In this document: in pieces, positions 42,197-54,754 of the stretch
Numbering within the stretch: position 1 is the stretch's first letter
Layout of the letters: each line of letters begins with the position of its first letter
NCBI GenBank assembly: GCA_032433765.1
Contig: JAVIAB010000101.1
Coordinates: 66,816,640 to 66,880,639, forward strand
DNA length: 64,000 nucleotides
Direction of reading: 5' to 3'
Source: Megaustenia siamemsis
Lineage: Eukaryota; Mollusca; Gastropoda; Stylommatophora; Ariophantidae
Position numbers and translations under genes: made by a program
The notes under the pieces: generated by a model
Database searches by the model: none
The model's input: only the letters and a program-made list of their open reading frames with translations
Told to the model about the DNA's origin: nothing

Positions 42197-44645
42197 TTGG
42201 TCGTTTCAAATCTAAATGTTCACGATTAACATGAAATATCTCCTCTTTCCCTGCACTTACAAACTTGATTTTTTGCATCTGGCCTTGTTTTTCCAAGGTC
42301 CCACCGATTTCACAAAATTTAATGATGTAGGAAGTATGCTTCATCATGAAGCAGCACTTTCCTTTGATCTCAGTGAATTTACGGATCTTTTTGCTCCTGG
42401 AGAAAATAATTTACCGTACATTAATGGAAATCAGCTTCTCGACATAGGCGTCTCTACACAACTTGAAAGTTGGAGGCGTTTATCAACTGTTTACTTTCTA
42501 TTGTTTACTTTCTTTAAAATACTATGAGAATGTCAATGTTATAGCCTTTACAGACGGTCTAAAACAAATCAGCGTATAAACAGTTCCATTAATGAAAACT
42601 ATTTAAACAATATACAACAAAGAATACATTTTAAAAAATTAATTATCCGTTGCGAGCGATAACGAGCATGACATATCAAGCAAAGTTATTGTTTATGGGT
42701 ACGCATGTGACTAAAGAGTCCGATGTAAGCACGGGATCCTCTTCACTGTAAAGAGCTACATTGTTCGTTTTATGTCTTTCCATGTGACTTTCATTATTTT
42801 ACGTAAACAAGACATATGAAAGTGATTTAGTTTCTTTGCATGCCTGCAGTACACATATCAAGAATCTTTACATTTTCAAAACGTTATCAACTTTAGCTAA
42901 AGATTGATCATGCGGACATATAAAAACGTCCATTATTATTTCATTTATTCTGAATCAGAGGAGTCTAACATATTGATTACTAATCTGGGCTGAACGAACG
43001 ATAGTCCATCTTTTTTCCAATAGTCATTTTCTTCTTTTAAGACATGATCTTCACATTTGCACCAAAAATCTTTGTCAATCTGTGATAGAGCAGCATATGT
43101 CAGTCCTTTTATATCGCATAGTTTAAAACTTGTATTCTCAGCTGCCACCTGCCCTTTAATTTTTGCCCAAACGAGTTCAATGGGGTTTAATTGTGAATGA
43201 TAAGGGGGCAGTCTCAAGCACGTATGACCATGCTGTTGAATGATTTTGTCTATTTGGAATACTTTGGTCTTTTGCGATTTCTTAACAAGTGACAGTAATT
43301 CAGGTTTCAGAAATCCCTCGTTAAATGGAATTCCTTCCTTTCTTAGCCAAATCTTTATAACATCTTTTGTACTGGTAGATGTAGGAATTTTGTCTTCTTC
43401 TGCCACAGCGTTGTGGTACGACGCGTTGTCCATTACCAGACAGGATGGTCTGTCTAGAATTGGAAGAAGAGTATTTTCAATCCACTCTCTAAATATATGG
43501 CCATTCATCTCGGTGTGATAGTCCCTGTTGTCAGTATAATTAGAGGTGAATATAAGTTCTGCATTTTTCACCAACCCTTCTTTTCGGCTGCCTGCATGTG
43601 CCATTATAATACGCTGTCCTTTTCCAGTGGGTACACATCTTTTAATACTTCCATCTGATAACTGCCATTCCTTTCCACTTGTGTGGTGAGAATTTATCCA
43701 AGATTCATCTAGAAATACAATATCATAACCTTGGTTACGCATTTCCCGTACTTCACGTAAATATTTACTCCTCATAGAAACTAAGTGCGGCTTCTCGCAG
43801 ATGACATTTCTACCACTATCGTACTTTCTAAACGTAAAACCGATGCTTCTAACAGTTCTCCATAATGTTGTTTTCGACACAACAATGTCATTTTCTGCTC
43901 TCAGTCGAATTTTCAGTTTTCTTAAAGTCACAGTTTCTTTGGAATCGATCATTTTACAAATTGCTCTTCTAATCACTTCCTTGTCAAAACTATCTACTAC
44001 TTTCTTTCTTCCTAGCGTCCTAGTCTTGATTGAACTGGACACTCCGTTAGCTTTAAGCACTTGTTTGAAAAAGCGTTTGCTTATACCCAATGCGTGAATA
44101 GTTCTCTTTTCTGGCTTTGAGATGCTTCGATACAGTTTTCCACGCTTAGCTTCTATGCAAAAATATTTATACTTTATTGCCACTGATTGCAATGTAAGGA
44201 ACTTTACTTTTATACCCATTGACTAACAGATCACAAATTTAACGAAATTACCCAATAATTAGGATACGCCGTTGCACATAAATCACAACAAAACGACAGG
44301 AAATGGGATGCACCGGATATAAAATTATAACTATGACGCGTTTTATGTGTTTTTTAGTGCTTAAAACAGGGAAATTGGCGCGCATTACGTTCAAGATGAC
44401 AAGTCCGTGGGTGCTCACTCATATGAAGCGGTAATTCCTCCAAATATATGGTTTGACCAAAATGCCTTAAATTTGTATACTTCAAATAAAGAATATTTAA
44501 AACTATACGTTTGTTGGTGAGGAAATGAATGTACTTCTTGGGACCAAAAAATCACAAGACCATATGCAATATTTCAGCATTATCAATCAATTGGTTGCAG
44601 AGATATGGAATTTTAAACACCTTCAAAATATTTTGAAACGACCAA
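42197..44645 (-). mobile_element. IS630/Tc1/mariner-type DNA transposon, copy 2 (2449 bp)
   Basis: The same terminal repeats TTGGTCGTTTCAAA, with TA at 42195-42196 and 44646-44647. The flanks differ completely from copy 1: here it sits in F5, in the codons for KLVEG. The two copies are therefore independent insertions, not one duplicated block. Confidence 0.95.
42945..44219 (-). CDS. DDE transposase (DD83E), 424 aa, copy 2
   Basis: Identical to copy 1 except for His instead of Tyr at 269 (NASYHN) and Ser instead of Pro at 342 (YHSQLNPIE). The triad Asp171, Asp264 and Glu348 is intact. Position 342 is six residues before the catalytic Glu, in a stretch (HPxLNPIE) that is usually conserved, so this copy may be impaired. 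Copy 1 has the usual Pro but the unusual Tyr269. The undamaged ancestor presumably had His269 and Pro342. Confidence 0.92.
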   Translation of the reverse strand: MGIKVKFLTLQSVAIKYKYFCIEAKRGKLYRSISKPEKRTIHALGISKRFFKQVLKANGVSSSIKTRTLGRKKVVDSFDKEVIRRAICKMIDSKETVTLRKLKIRLRAENDIVVSKTTLWRTVRSIGFTFRKYDSGRNVICEKPHLVSMRSKYLREVREMRNQGYDIVFLDESWINSHHTSGKEWQLSDGSIKRCVPTGKGQRIIMAHAGSRKEGLVKNAELIFTSNYTDNRDYHTEMNGHIFREWIENTLLPILDRPSCLVMDNASYHNAVAEEDKIPTSTSTKDVIKIWLRKEGIPFNEGFLKPELLSLVKKSQKTKVFQIDKIIQQHGHTCLRLPPYHSQLNPIELVWAKIKGQVAAENTSFKLCDIKGLTYAALSQIDKDFWCKCEDHVLKEENDYWKKDGLSFVQPRLVINMLDSSDSE

Positions 44646-45024
44646 TAGAAGGCAAAATAACTAGGGAACGTTCAAAACGTCGATTTGTAGATGTGTGTAA
44701 ACGTGACATAAAGACTCAGAACATAAACCCTGCATCCTGGGAAGTCATAGCTATAGACAGCAATTTTTGGAACCATTCTAAGCTCCAACTCAAAAAAGAA
44801 CTAGACGGATTCATAAAAAAAAGAACGAGAATACACGGCGAAAGAAAAGAAAATATCACATTTCTCTATAGGCGTTACAAAATCCATAGTCAACTATTGC
44901 AGACAGAGGCTTCTACTACTTCGTTGGATAAGGGCGGCAAAAATCCACTTGTTCAGGGGTAGTAATATGATTATGAGTTGAAGAAGTGAGAAACTTGAAA
45001 TCGAAGGTTCTTTGTTGTATACAT

Positions 45025-45320
45025 TATCTAAGTCAATTCCAGCAGCACAAGTTTCAATACCTTCAAGGAAGCCATCGAAAACATCATCGCCAAAGGCCGT
45101 ATCATTTACCCACTTCTCTCTGTTTTGACGGCATCCTCAGATGGTAACTAGAAGGAGTCGATGCCTCTGCAGCTGGTAGGTTATTCTCTAGATAAATGAG
45201 TCAATGGTGTTTTGCATTGTGATAGCGCTATAGCCCTGAATAATCGCTTGGTCTTTGTAAGGTTTCGGCATTAAGACATCTGTGAGTGTGGATTACCTTC
45301 TTTACCAGTGAGGTAGACAA
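45025..45320 (-). mobile_element. F1-like LINE RT fragment (decayed)
   Basis: Minus-strand frames give YSAITMQNTI and, further on, FGDDVFDGFLEGIETCAAGIDL, matching the F1 RT blocks AYRIITMQNTAGKLLEKI and AYDVFEGFHRREETCAAAIDM at 12.0-12.5 kb. Several stops and frameshifts. Confidence 0.72.
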
Positions 45321-46439
45321 GATGATGTTGAAAGCCAGGAAGAGCTGTGTGAAATTATGGTTGTAGCTGTGGCAGCGTTTCAACGACGCCGACTTATATT
45401 CTTTTAACAGAGGTTGGACCAATCTTTGGTCGATTATAAACTATCGATTCTTATTATCAGAATTACGAAAAAAGAAAGATTACAAGATACTGAACAAGGT
45501 AATTCATCAGCTTTACAGCGGCTTCGCATCTCAACGCATCTTGGTGCACCTTGATGCCTTTGCTTCTTTACCAGAAAAAATTATTGCGCATCATCTTAGG
45601 TGCACTACGAACAAAGATTGCAGGCAACGTGGTACCTCTGTGATTTTCCCACAGTGGAAGATAAAATACGAAGTTCCCGAACACGTATCTACCTTCTATC
45701 TGGTGAGGAGATGCAACACCTATAATGTCGATGATTCATGAGTATACCAGGACATAGAATACTTACTGCATAGAGCACTGACAAGAGAACAATAATTGAT
45801 GGATGAGGTAGTGGATATTGATCTGTAGGATTAGTCAGTCGAGGGTATATGGTCTGGTGAAGAATGGATACGAGTATCGTCCGTAATGCTGCCATCACTG
45901 GTAGTTATCAAATTAAACAAATAGAGCAGATACTAGAACCCCTTGGTCGTTGAGGCAGTAGCACAGATTTTCGTTTTCGAGATAGCCTATGCTGCGTGGA
46001 TAGATGAAACATGTTGCATGTGCAAAAACTTGACTCTTATTTTTCAAATGTCTAAGCTCGCACCCTGGAGAGAACATTCCCTATTAGCGTTGCAATATCC
46101 ATAGCCAACCATGACTGACAGAGGCTACTACTACTAGTGCGAGCAATACAGTAATTTACATAAACTGGTCTGTTATTTGACACGTACGGAGCTTATGCGT
46201 TTTTATAGTTCAGAATGGAGGTAGAACTGTAGGGGAAGACAGTTTTGCTTGTGTAGTCACCACAAGTAGTTTTGACCGTGGGAACTAAAGAAATGCTATT
46301 GTACAGACCATAAGCATTTTGACTATGGGGACTAAAGAAAGGGCCTTGTACAGACCATAAGTTGTTTGACTATGGGATCTAAAGAAATGGTATGAAAATA
46401 GACACAGACTTAAACGATCGCGTGCTTTTTCAGTGAAGC
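45321..46439. other. mostly unassigned; short 49-bp tandem repeat
   Basis: No gene seen. At 46267-46395 a unit of about 49 bp (TTTTGACTATGGGGACTAAA + GAAAGGGCCTTGTACAGACC + ATAAG) is present about 2.5 times. At 46075-46135 a segment resembles the 3' part of F5 at 44865-44925, so another decayed F5 end is possible. Confidence 0.5.
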
Positions 46440-47670
46440 AAAGAGCAACATGTTAAGGAATAGATCAAATTGTTGGACTCGATATCCGTGGTTGGAGTCT
46501 CTGGGAATGTCAAGTCTGACAAAATATATTTCACTTTCCTGCATGCCCGGGAACGCAGACATAGGAGGTGGTGACATGCTGACAGGTTTACAAAATGTGG
46601 CTGATGTGTGGTACGGAAGTCTGATTGACCTCATTGGCGTTGTCAACACACTCTGGAACTCTGAACGAAATATCAGCTCATAAATCTAAATCTGTAGCCA
46701 TGAATCGGCGGTTCGAATAATACGTCAATATGGGAGATGCCAGGATGGGAGATACAACGATGGGAGATGCCAAGATGGGAGATGCCAGGATGGGAGATGC
46801 CAAGATGGGAGATGCCAAGATGGACGATACCAAGATTGGAGATGTCAAGATGGAAGATACCAAGATGGGAGATGCCAAAATGGACGATACCAAGAAGGGA
46901 GATGCCAAGATAGGAGATGAGATGCCAATATGGAAGATACCAAGATGCGAGATGCCAAGATGGAAGATACCAAGATGGGAGATGCCAAGTTGGAAGATAC
47001 CAAGATGGGAGATGCGAAGATAGGAGATACCAAAATGGGAGATGTCAAGATGGGGGATACCAAAATGGGAGATGCCAAGATAGTAGATACCAAAATGGGG
47101 TATGCCAAGATGGAATATACCAAGACGGTAGATGCCAAGATGGAAGATGTCGAGATGGGAGATGTCAAGATGGGAGATACCAAGATGGAAGACACTAAGA
47201 TTGGAGATGCCAAGATGGGAGATGCCAAGATAGGAGATACCAAGATTGGTGATGTCAGGAGGGGGGATACCAAGATGTGAGATGCCAAGTTAGGAGATAC
47301 CAAGATGGAACATGCCAAGATGGGAGATGCCAAGACGGGAGATGTCAAGATAGGAGATACCAAGATGGAAGATGCCAAGATAGGAGATACCAAGATGGGA
47401 GAAGTCAAAATGAGAGTTATCAAGATGGGAGATGTCAAGATAGGAGAATCCACGATGTGAGATACCAAGATAGGAGATGCACAGATTTGAGATTGCAACT
47501 TGTGAGATAACCAAAATCTGTGCGCTACGAGGGAAACCAAAGAAACATGTAAACAAACATAATACCAGTGGAGTTAGTCGCTGCACGTTGAAGGATATAC
47601 TAGAGAGGAGATGTGAGCTAGTATGGGTATATCCAATGGGCAATGTTAAATGCCTATGGACTAAAGCAAA
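46440..47670 (+). mobile_element. F1 LINE RNase H and 3' remnant containing a 15-bp array
   Basis: The left part (46530-46680) encodes SLSCMPGNADIGGGDMLTGL + QNVADVWYG, a decayed version of the F1 block YVPGHAGVRGNERADRLA. The right part (47480-47670) encodes KPKKHVNKHNTSGVSRCTLK, matching the F1 tail RFINQHRTGVVSRWTLR. The array lies between, exactly where F1 has KEMGVKMGTA. Confidence 0.75.
46735..47480. repeat. 15-bp repeat (about 50 copies) in the F1 remnant
   Basis: The unit is ATGGGAGATGCCAAG, alternating with ATGGGAGATACCAAG and ATGGAAGATACCAAG, so 30-bp pairs are common. In phase it reads MGDAK/MEDTK. The F1 codons at this position are ATGGGAGTTAAGATGGGCAC in the intact copy (57835-57855), a plausible seed. 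The period is a multiple of three, so frames on both strands stay open without implying a gene. Confidence 0.9.
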
Positions 47671-48927
47671 CTAGAATTAAACATCAACTGATTGCTGAAG
47701 ACGTTCTTTACGATATTAAACTCCGGAGGTCGTAGGTAATAAATGCTGGCTTGAAAGAAGGAGAAAGGAGGCGGGGAGGGAAACTCAAACAGTACGGTTG
47801 TCAACTCTAACGTTTACTGAACGTAATATCGGTCATTGACGACACCGGAGTATGTATTCCTTAAGCAAGAGGCAGATATTGTAGATATAGATGGACTAGT
47901 TGAGGCTGGCATTTAGAGCGCAGACAAAACTAGTGAATATGGATGTAAATAACTGTCACCAACATTCTTCATCACTGGGTGTAATACAAGCATGTAGAGC
48001 AGCGGCAAAATTGTTTTAGGTGTCGTATAATAACTATCATTAAGGTTATAATCACTATTTGTATAAAAACATAGGTAACATTAGAAACAATGTTCTATGA
48101 TATACTGTGTGCAAACATTGCAATAAATATGATATAGCTTTGTGTTATAAATGATACTTTTGTCAAATCATGAATATACTGATACAAATATTTGACAAAC
48201 ACTAAAATAATGTTCACGTCTAGGTTATTGTTCCGATATTAGAGATAGAAAGAGTAAGTATTTATGAATTAATAATTACGTGAAAAGCTGCCACTCATTA
48301 CATGTTTGTGAAGTATAAAACACACAAATGGACGCAGTTGCGAACAGAATGACAGCAGTAAGCATATGCATTTGATTTTAAGGTGCTTAACAAAGTACAA
48401 GGTAATAATCTATCTTTACGACACATATTACCATTGCTGATGTATGCCCCGGGGGAGGGGGGGGGGTCTCATGACACGACAAAGGTGATAAAAGTTGCTA
48501 ACAAACGCATGCATTTGAAGGTCGTATTTATATTTTAGGCAAAAGACTTTCATAACGGGGACAGAGATGTGTTTCGGCCTGTTTGCGGAGCAGACATTTC
48601 TTACATCACGAGCAAGTGGTCGCCCGGGAGTGACATGACTGTATCACACGAAGGAAGGTTCCAGATGAAGTTGCAGCACAATTAGGCGAGCGTCCTGATT
48701 GTTGAAGTCAATTGACCGGCATTGTTAAAGTGTTGGCAACCGCTGACATTACAGGTCACAAAGAATGACTGTTATTCAAGCGCCCTACGGAGGCAATTGC
48801 CGCGGGGAGAAATACGGTCGACACAGCCACGATCGAATAGACTGCTCTTCTTCAGTCGGTCATTGTTGTGACATTGAGAAATGTAGTACGCGGGCAAATA
48901 TTCTTCCATCTTACGGGGATATATATA
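47671..48927. other. 1.25 kb with no recognisable feature
   Basis: AT-rich unique sequence. A G-rich run lies at about 48450-48467. No frame with recognisable content. Confidence 0.4.
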
Positions 48928-50217
48928 CAGTAAAGTCTCGATTATCCGGAATGCTCGGGGAAGAACCCATTCTGGATAATTGAATTTTTCTGGATAATCG
49001 AGAGTAAGAAAACCAAACTCAAAATTTATGAAAAAACATGATTGAAAAATGGCAATGCTCAGAAATATTTAAATTCGTGTGACATTCACTAGCTTTCTCT
49101 ATCAACATGGGTCCTGATATTGGCATTCCTTTCCTTCTTCTTTCTAAAAACCACACATAAAGGACGTCGTCGAGTTTTTCAAATTTTGGCCGTTTCATAC
49201 TTCGTCTCTGGTGTATATTGTTGCTGCTTTCAGACTCCGACGCAAACTTAAACAACTCATCTTTTTGATTTCGTATGTCATATAATGTTGAAGAGGCTAT
49301 GCCAAATTCAGTCATCAAAACGTTGCGATTAAGGCCTTTTTCAAGTCTACTAGCGATTTCAATCTTCTGGTTCAGTGTCAATACAGTTCGCTTGCGTTTA
49401 CCTTTGCGGGAAATTGAGGTGTGGTTTGCACTCGCAGAGGCCATTATTTAACACAAAAATGTATTCCGTTAAAAAGTATGCACACATGCGTTTATAGCAT
49501 ATCATGTATAATTTATACTGATGGAACGAATTTCAGCTTGCACAAATGTCTGAGACAAACTAACGTCAAACTCTGTATCTTACTCTTTTTGAATTTCCAG
49601 TCGGTAATGTTTGAACCCCTCCCCCTTTCTTCTCACCATCTCTATGTCACTGCACGCCGGCTGCTCAACCTTTGATTTATAATCATCAAAGTTATGGGCT
49701 CTTCAATTTTCACAAACAATACGTCTGCTTCTAATGTTCGGTCAGACTGTCAAACGCCATATTTTTGACAAATTCATGACCAACTTTAGATCTAAAGCAG
49801 GCTATGAGAAAATTAAGCAAATTTGTAAAATCATGTAGATAAGTGTTTTTGGCACGACTAAGATTTCCCGACAAAAACATTTAGTCGGGGAAAAAGTGAA
49901 GATATAGACTGTCTGTCGCTTTTACTTGGAATATTTGGAGACACAATGTCTGGATTGAATCAAATATGTTCGCTCCTATTTGAAGTATATTACTGTAAAT
50001 ACACTATTGTAAACGCAATATTGTGTAATGATAGAGCCTGTAGAAGTAAGCGCAGCGCACAAACCGTGTTGTAGCGTTTTCGATTTCCGGATAAAGGCAT
50101 TTAATTTAACTGAACAAAACATGATTCAAGCTTTCTCCCTATAATAATTAAAAAAAAAATAGTCCGTTAAATTGAGAATTCCGGATTATTGAGTACCGCA
50201 TAATCGAGACTTTACTG
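48928..50217 (-). mobile_element. Tigger/pogo-type DNA transposon, internally deleted (1.29 kb)
   Basis: The ends share the inverted repeat CAGTAAAGTCTCGATTAT (18 bp) with TA flanks at 48926-48927 and 50218-50219. The sequence CTCGATTATCCGGAA is typical of Tigger ends. Further copies of the motif (TGGATAATCGAG, TCCGGATTATTGAG) sit just inside each end and may be transposase-binding sites. Only the DNA-binding half of the transposase remains. The right end abuts the GATA array. Confidence 0.88.
49019..49444 (-). pseudogene. Tigger transposase, CENP-B-like DNA-binding half (141 aa)
   Basis: The N-terminal KRKRTVLTLNQKIEIASRLE and NRNVLMTEFGIASSTLYDIR form a CENP-B/Psq-type helix-turn-helix (about 16-70). 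A second DNA-binding segment follows (DDVLYVWFLERRRKGMPISG, about 92-112, then IEKASE). The whole DDE catalytic domain is missing: the frame stops about 90 bp from the element end. A protein made from it could bind the ends but not cut. Confidence 0.85.
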
Positions 50218-50223
50218 TATATA

Positions 50224-51935
<1,712 letters not shown>

Positions 51936-53500
51936 TTGTGGTTATTCTTCTCCTCCTATTCATCTACCACTACTTCTTCTCCTTCCTCATCTTCGTTTTT
52001 CCATTCTTCCTCCTCTCCTTCACTCTAATTTAGTTCTTCCTCTTCCTTCTTATGCTACTTCTTCATCTTGATTCCAATCTTCTTTTTTCCTGTTCTTCAT
52101 CCTCAACCCCCTCTTGTTTTGCGTATTCTTCTTATGCTTCCTCATTATCCTCTTTTACTTCTTCATCATCTTATTTCACTTCTTCATTATCCTCTTTTAC
52201 TTCCTCATCCTCTTATTTCACTTCTTCATTATCCTCTTTTACTTCCTCATCCTCTTATTTCACTTCTTCATTATCTTCTTTTACTTCCTCATCCTCTTAT
52301 TTTACTTCTTCATCATATTCTTTCACTTCCTTATCCTCTTATTTTACTTCTTCATCCTCTTATTTCACTTCTTCATCATCTTCTTTTACTTCCTCATCCT
52401 CTTATTTCACTTCCTCATCATCTTCTTTTACTTCCTCATCCTCTTATTTTAATTCTTCATCATCTTCTTTTACTTCCTCATCCTCTTATTTCACTTCCTC
52501 ATCATCTTCTTTTACTTCCTCATCCTCTTATTTTAATTCTTCATCATCTTCTTTTACTTCCTCATCCTCTTATTTCACTTCCTCATCATCTTCTTTTACT
52601 TCCTCATCCTCTTATTTCACTTCTTCATCATCTTCTTTTACTTCCTCATCCTCTTATTTCACTTCCTCATCATCCTCTTTTACTTCCTCATCCTCTTATT
52701 TCACTTCTTCATCATCCTCTTTTACTTCCTCATCCTCTTATTTCACTTCTTCATCATCCTCTTTTACTTCCTCATCCTCTTATTTCACTTCTTCATCATC
52801 TTCTTTTATTTCCTTATCCTCTTATTTTACTTCTTCATCCTCTTATTTCACTTCTTCATCATCTTCTTTTACTTCCTCATCCTCTTATTTCACTTCCTCA
52901 TCATCTTCTTTTACTTCCTCATCCTCTTATTTTAATTCTTCATCATATTCTTTTACTTCCTCATCCTCTTATTTCACTTCCTCATCATCTTCTTTTACTT
53001 CCTCATCCTCTTATTTCACTTCTTCATCATATTCTTTTACTTCCTCATCCTCTTATTTCACTTCCTCATCATCTTCTTTTACTTCCTCATCCTCTTATTT
53101 CACTTCTTCATCATCTTCTTTTACTTCCTCATCCTCTTATTTCACTTCCTCATCATCTTCTTTTACTTCCTCATCCTCTTATTTCACTTCTTCATCATCT
53201 TCTTTTACTTCCTCATCCTCTTATTTCACTTCCTCATCATCTTCTTTTACTTCCTCATCCTCTTATTTCACTTCTTCATCATCTTCTTTTACTTCCTCAT
53301 CCTCTTATTTCACTTCTTCATCATCCTCTTTTACTTCCTCATCCTCTTATTTCACTTCTTCATCATCCTCTTTTACTTCCTCATCCTCTTATTTCACTTC
53401 TTCATCATCCTCTTTTACTTCCTCATCCTCTTATTTCACTTCTTCATCATCCTCTTTTATTTCCTTATCCTCTTATTTTACTTCTTCATCCTTCTTCTTC
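51936..53500. repeat. 42-bp polypyrimidine minisatellite (about 32 copies)
   Basis: After a CT-rich lead-in, the unit TTCTTTTACTTCCTCATCCT + CTTATTTCACTTCCTCATCATC repeats every 42 bp from about 52140. Alternation of CTTCC/CTTCT and ATCTTC/ATCCTC gives 84-bp pairs in places. Because 42 is a multiple of three, two plus frames of more than 520 codons stay open; one reads FTSSSSYFTSSSSS. I regard them as artefacts. Confidence 0.96.
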
Positions 53501-53682
53501 TATTTCCTCATCCTTTTTCTTATACTTTGTCCTCTTTTCCTTCTCCTCTCTCCCCTATCTCTCTTTATTTGTTTTTTCAAATGGTCTTCTTATTATTATT
53601 CTGCTTCTTTCACGCAGCGACTTCTTCCTTTAAAACTCTACCCTTCAAGGAATATTACATTTGGTAGTTCGTGATAATGTTA

Positions 53683-53968
53683 GGGAGCTTCAGTGGATGA
53701 GTGGTTAGTGTGCTCGCTTCCTGATTTGAAGGGTCCGGGCTCGATCCCCATCAGTGGTGGATTTTTTTGTTTTTTAGGACTGATATGGCTCCGGGGTTCA
53801 CCCAGTCTCTAAAACGTGGTACCAGAGATTTTTCTGGGAAGTAAAGGCGACCTGGCGTGATACCGAACACATCACAAACAATGTGATGTGGTCATAGACA
53901 AATATTGCTCATATTCCCCATAAGCCAAGCAAGGCGTGGGTGGCACCTTTACTTTACACCGTGATGTT
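53683..53968 (+). mobile_element. SINE-B copy (tRNA-headed SINE)
   Basis: The A box TGGATGAGTGG is at 53694-53704 and the B box GGCTCGATCC at 53738-53747, at tRNA-like spacing. The body includes TTTCTGGGAAGTAAAGGCGA, CCTGGCGTGATACCG and AGCCAAGCAAGGCGTGG, and it ends in TTTACTT-type repeats. It is better preserved than the copy at 32225-32500. Confidence 0.85.
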
Positions 53969-54754
53969 ACTTTACTTGCCTTTGCAGTCTGTTACAGAAT
54001 CACCCCTGGGAGATGGAGTAGATTCTTGGTCTGTTGTTTTACTGCAGATTCAGAAGCAAACAGTCAAGTTCGAGTGACAGACTAAGTGTAGTCCTGGTGC
54101 TCACTGGCACTGTCACGTATTTTGGGCAGAATAAATACAATTAATAACGTAAATTGTAGACAACTGTGCCTTCAAATTGAAATAAGTTTAAATCCTTCCT
54201 TAGATCGTTATTGAGGCCGGGAAAGACCCGCCAGTAAGTAATGACATCAATAAGTGCGAACTTGTATGTGATTAAGATATCAATAATTTCAAATGTTATA
54301 GGCTAATACACCTTCAACTTTGCATCGACAAATGTAATTGCGCTGACTGTTTTAGAGTTGGGTCATTTCTGAGCGTAATTTTGAGATATGAATGCATCCT
54401 CTTTGGTTTATGACTCAATACAGAAAATAAAGAACTTGTTAATGCGTGATCTTTGGTTCATGAACCACTACAGAAAGAAAAGGTTAATGCATGATCTTTG
54501 ATTCGTGGCTAAATTCAGAAACACATTATCAATGCACAATCTTTGATTCCTGACTAATTCAGAATCAAATGATTAATTTATGATATTGAGATCATTTCTA
54601 ACTTTTATTGCTGGCTCAAAAGAGAGACACTATAATAATGCATAATCTTTGGTTCATTTAAGAATACAAAAACAAACATTAAAAGATGATTGTTGATTTA
54701 TAAAACAATACATAATCAATTTCGGCATTCGCAAACTACCAGTGAGCCTATTAT
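53969..54754. other. unassigned; degenerate about 58-bp repeats at 54405-54720
   Basis: From 54405 a unit like TTAATGCATGATCTTTGATT + C + TGACTAATTCAGAA recurs four to five times with strong divergence. Nothing recognisable to its left. Confidence 0.55.

Larger units (their letters stand above)
37440..44962 (+). mobile_element. F5 LINE C-terminal fragment split by nested insertions
   Basis: F5 pieces lie at 37440-37540, 42191-42196 and 44648-44962. With the insertions removed they join in one frame: KLRWLGHFHRMNDG, AKDMLFK, LVEGKITRERSKRRF, VDVCKRDIKTQNINPASWE. This is the familiar 'WLGH..RM..D' to 'DVCKRD' C-terminal layout of many invertebrate endonuclease-RT LINEs. The insertions are F1 (37541-42178) and a DDE transposon (42197-44645). 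F5 is the oldest layer of the nest. Confidence 0.85.

Noticed and set aside
39954..44645. The two transposon copies as a single segmental duplication
   Set aside because: The flanks differ completely (F3 versus F5) and each copy has its own TA duplication, so they are separate insertions.
44525..44962. A 145-residue plus-strand frame as a single gene
   Set aside because: It starts inside the DDE transposon end and continues into F5 codons. It is a chance fusion across an insertion junction.
46678..47540. Minus-strand SPILVSPILAS frame as a secreted or repeat protein
   Set aside because: It is antisense to the 15-bp array. The plus strand is open too, and the phasing comes from the period.
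52052..53674. 540-residue Ser/Phe/Tyr/Thr-rich open frame, with a second 521-residue frame on the same strand
   Set aside because: The 42-bp period is a multiple of three, so any stop-free unit stays open. Two overlapping frames are open at once and no non-repeat domain is attached.
53683..53760. Functional tRNA gene
   Set aside because: The A and B boxes are present, but the cloverleaf is poor and the sequence continues into a SINE body shared with 32225-32500.
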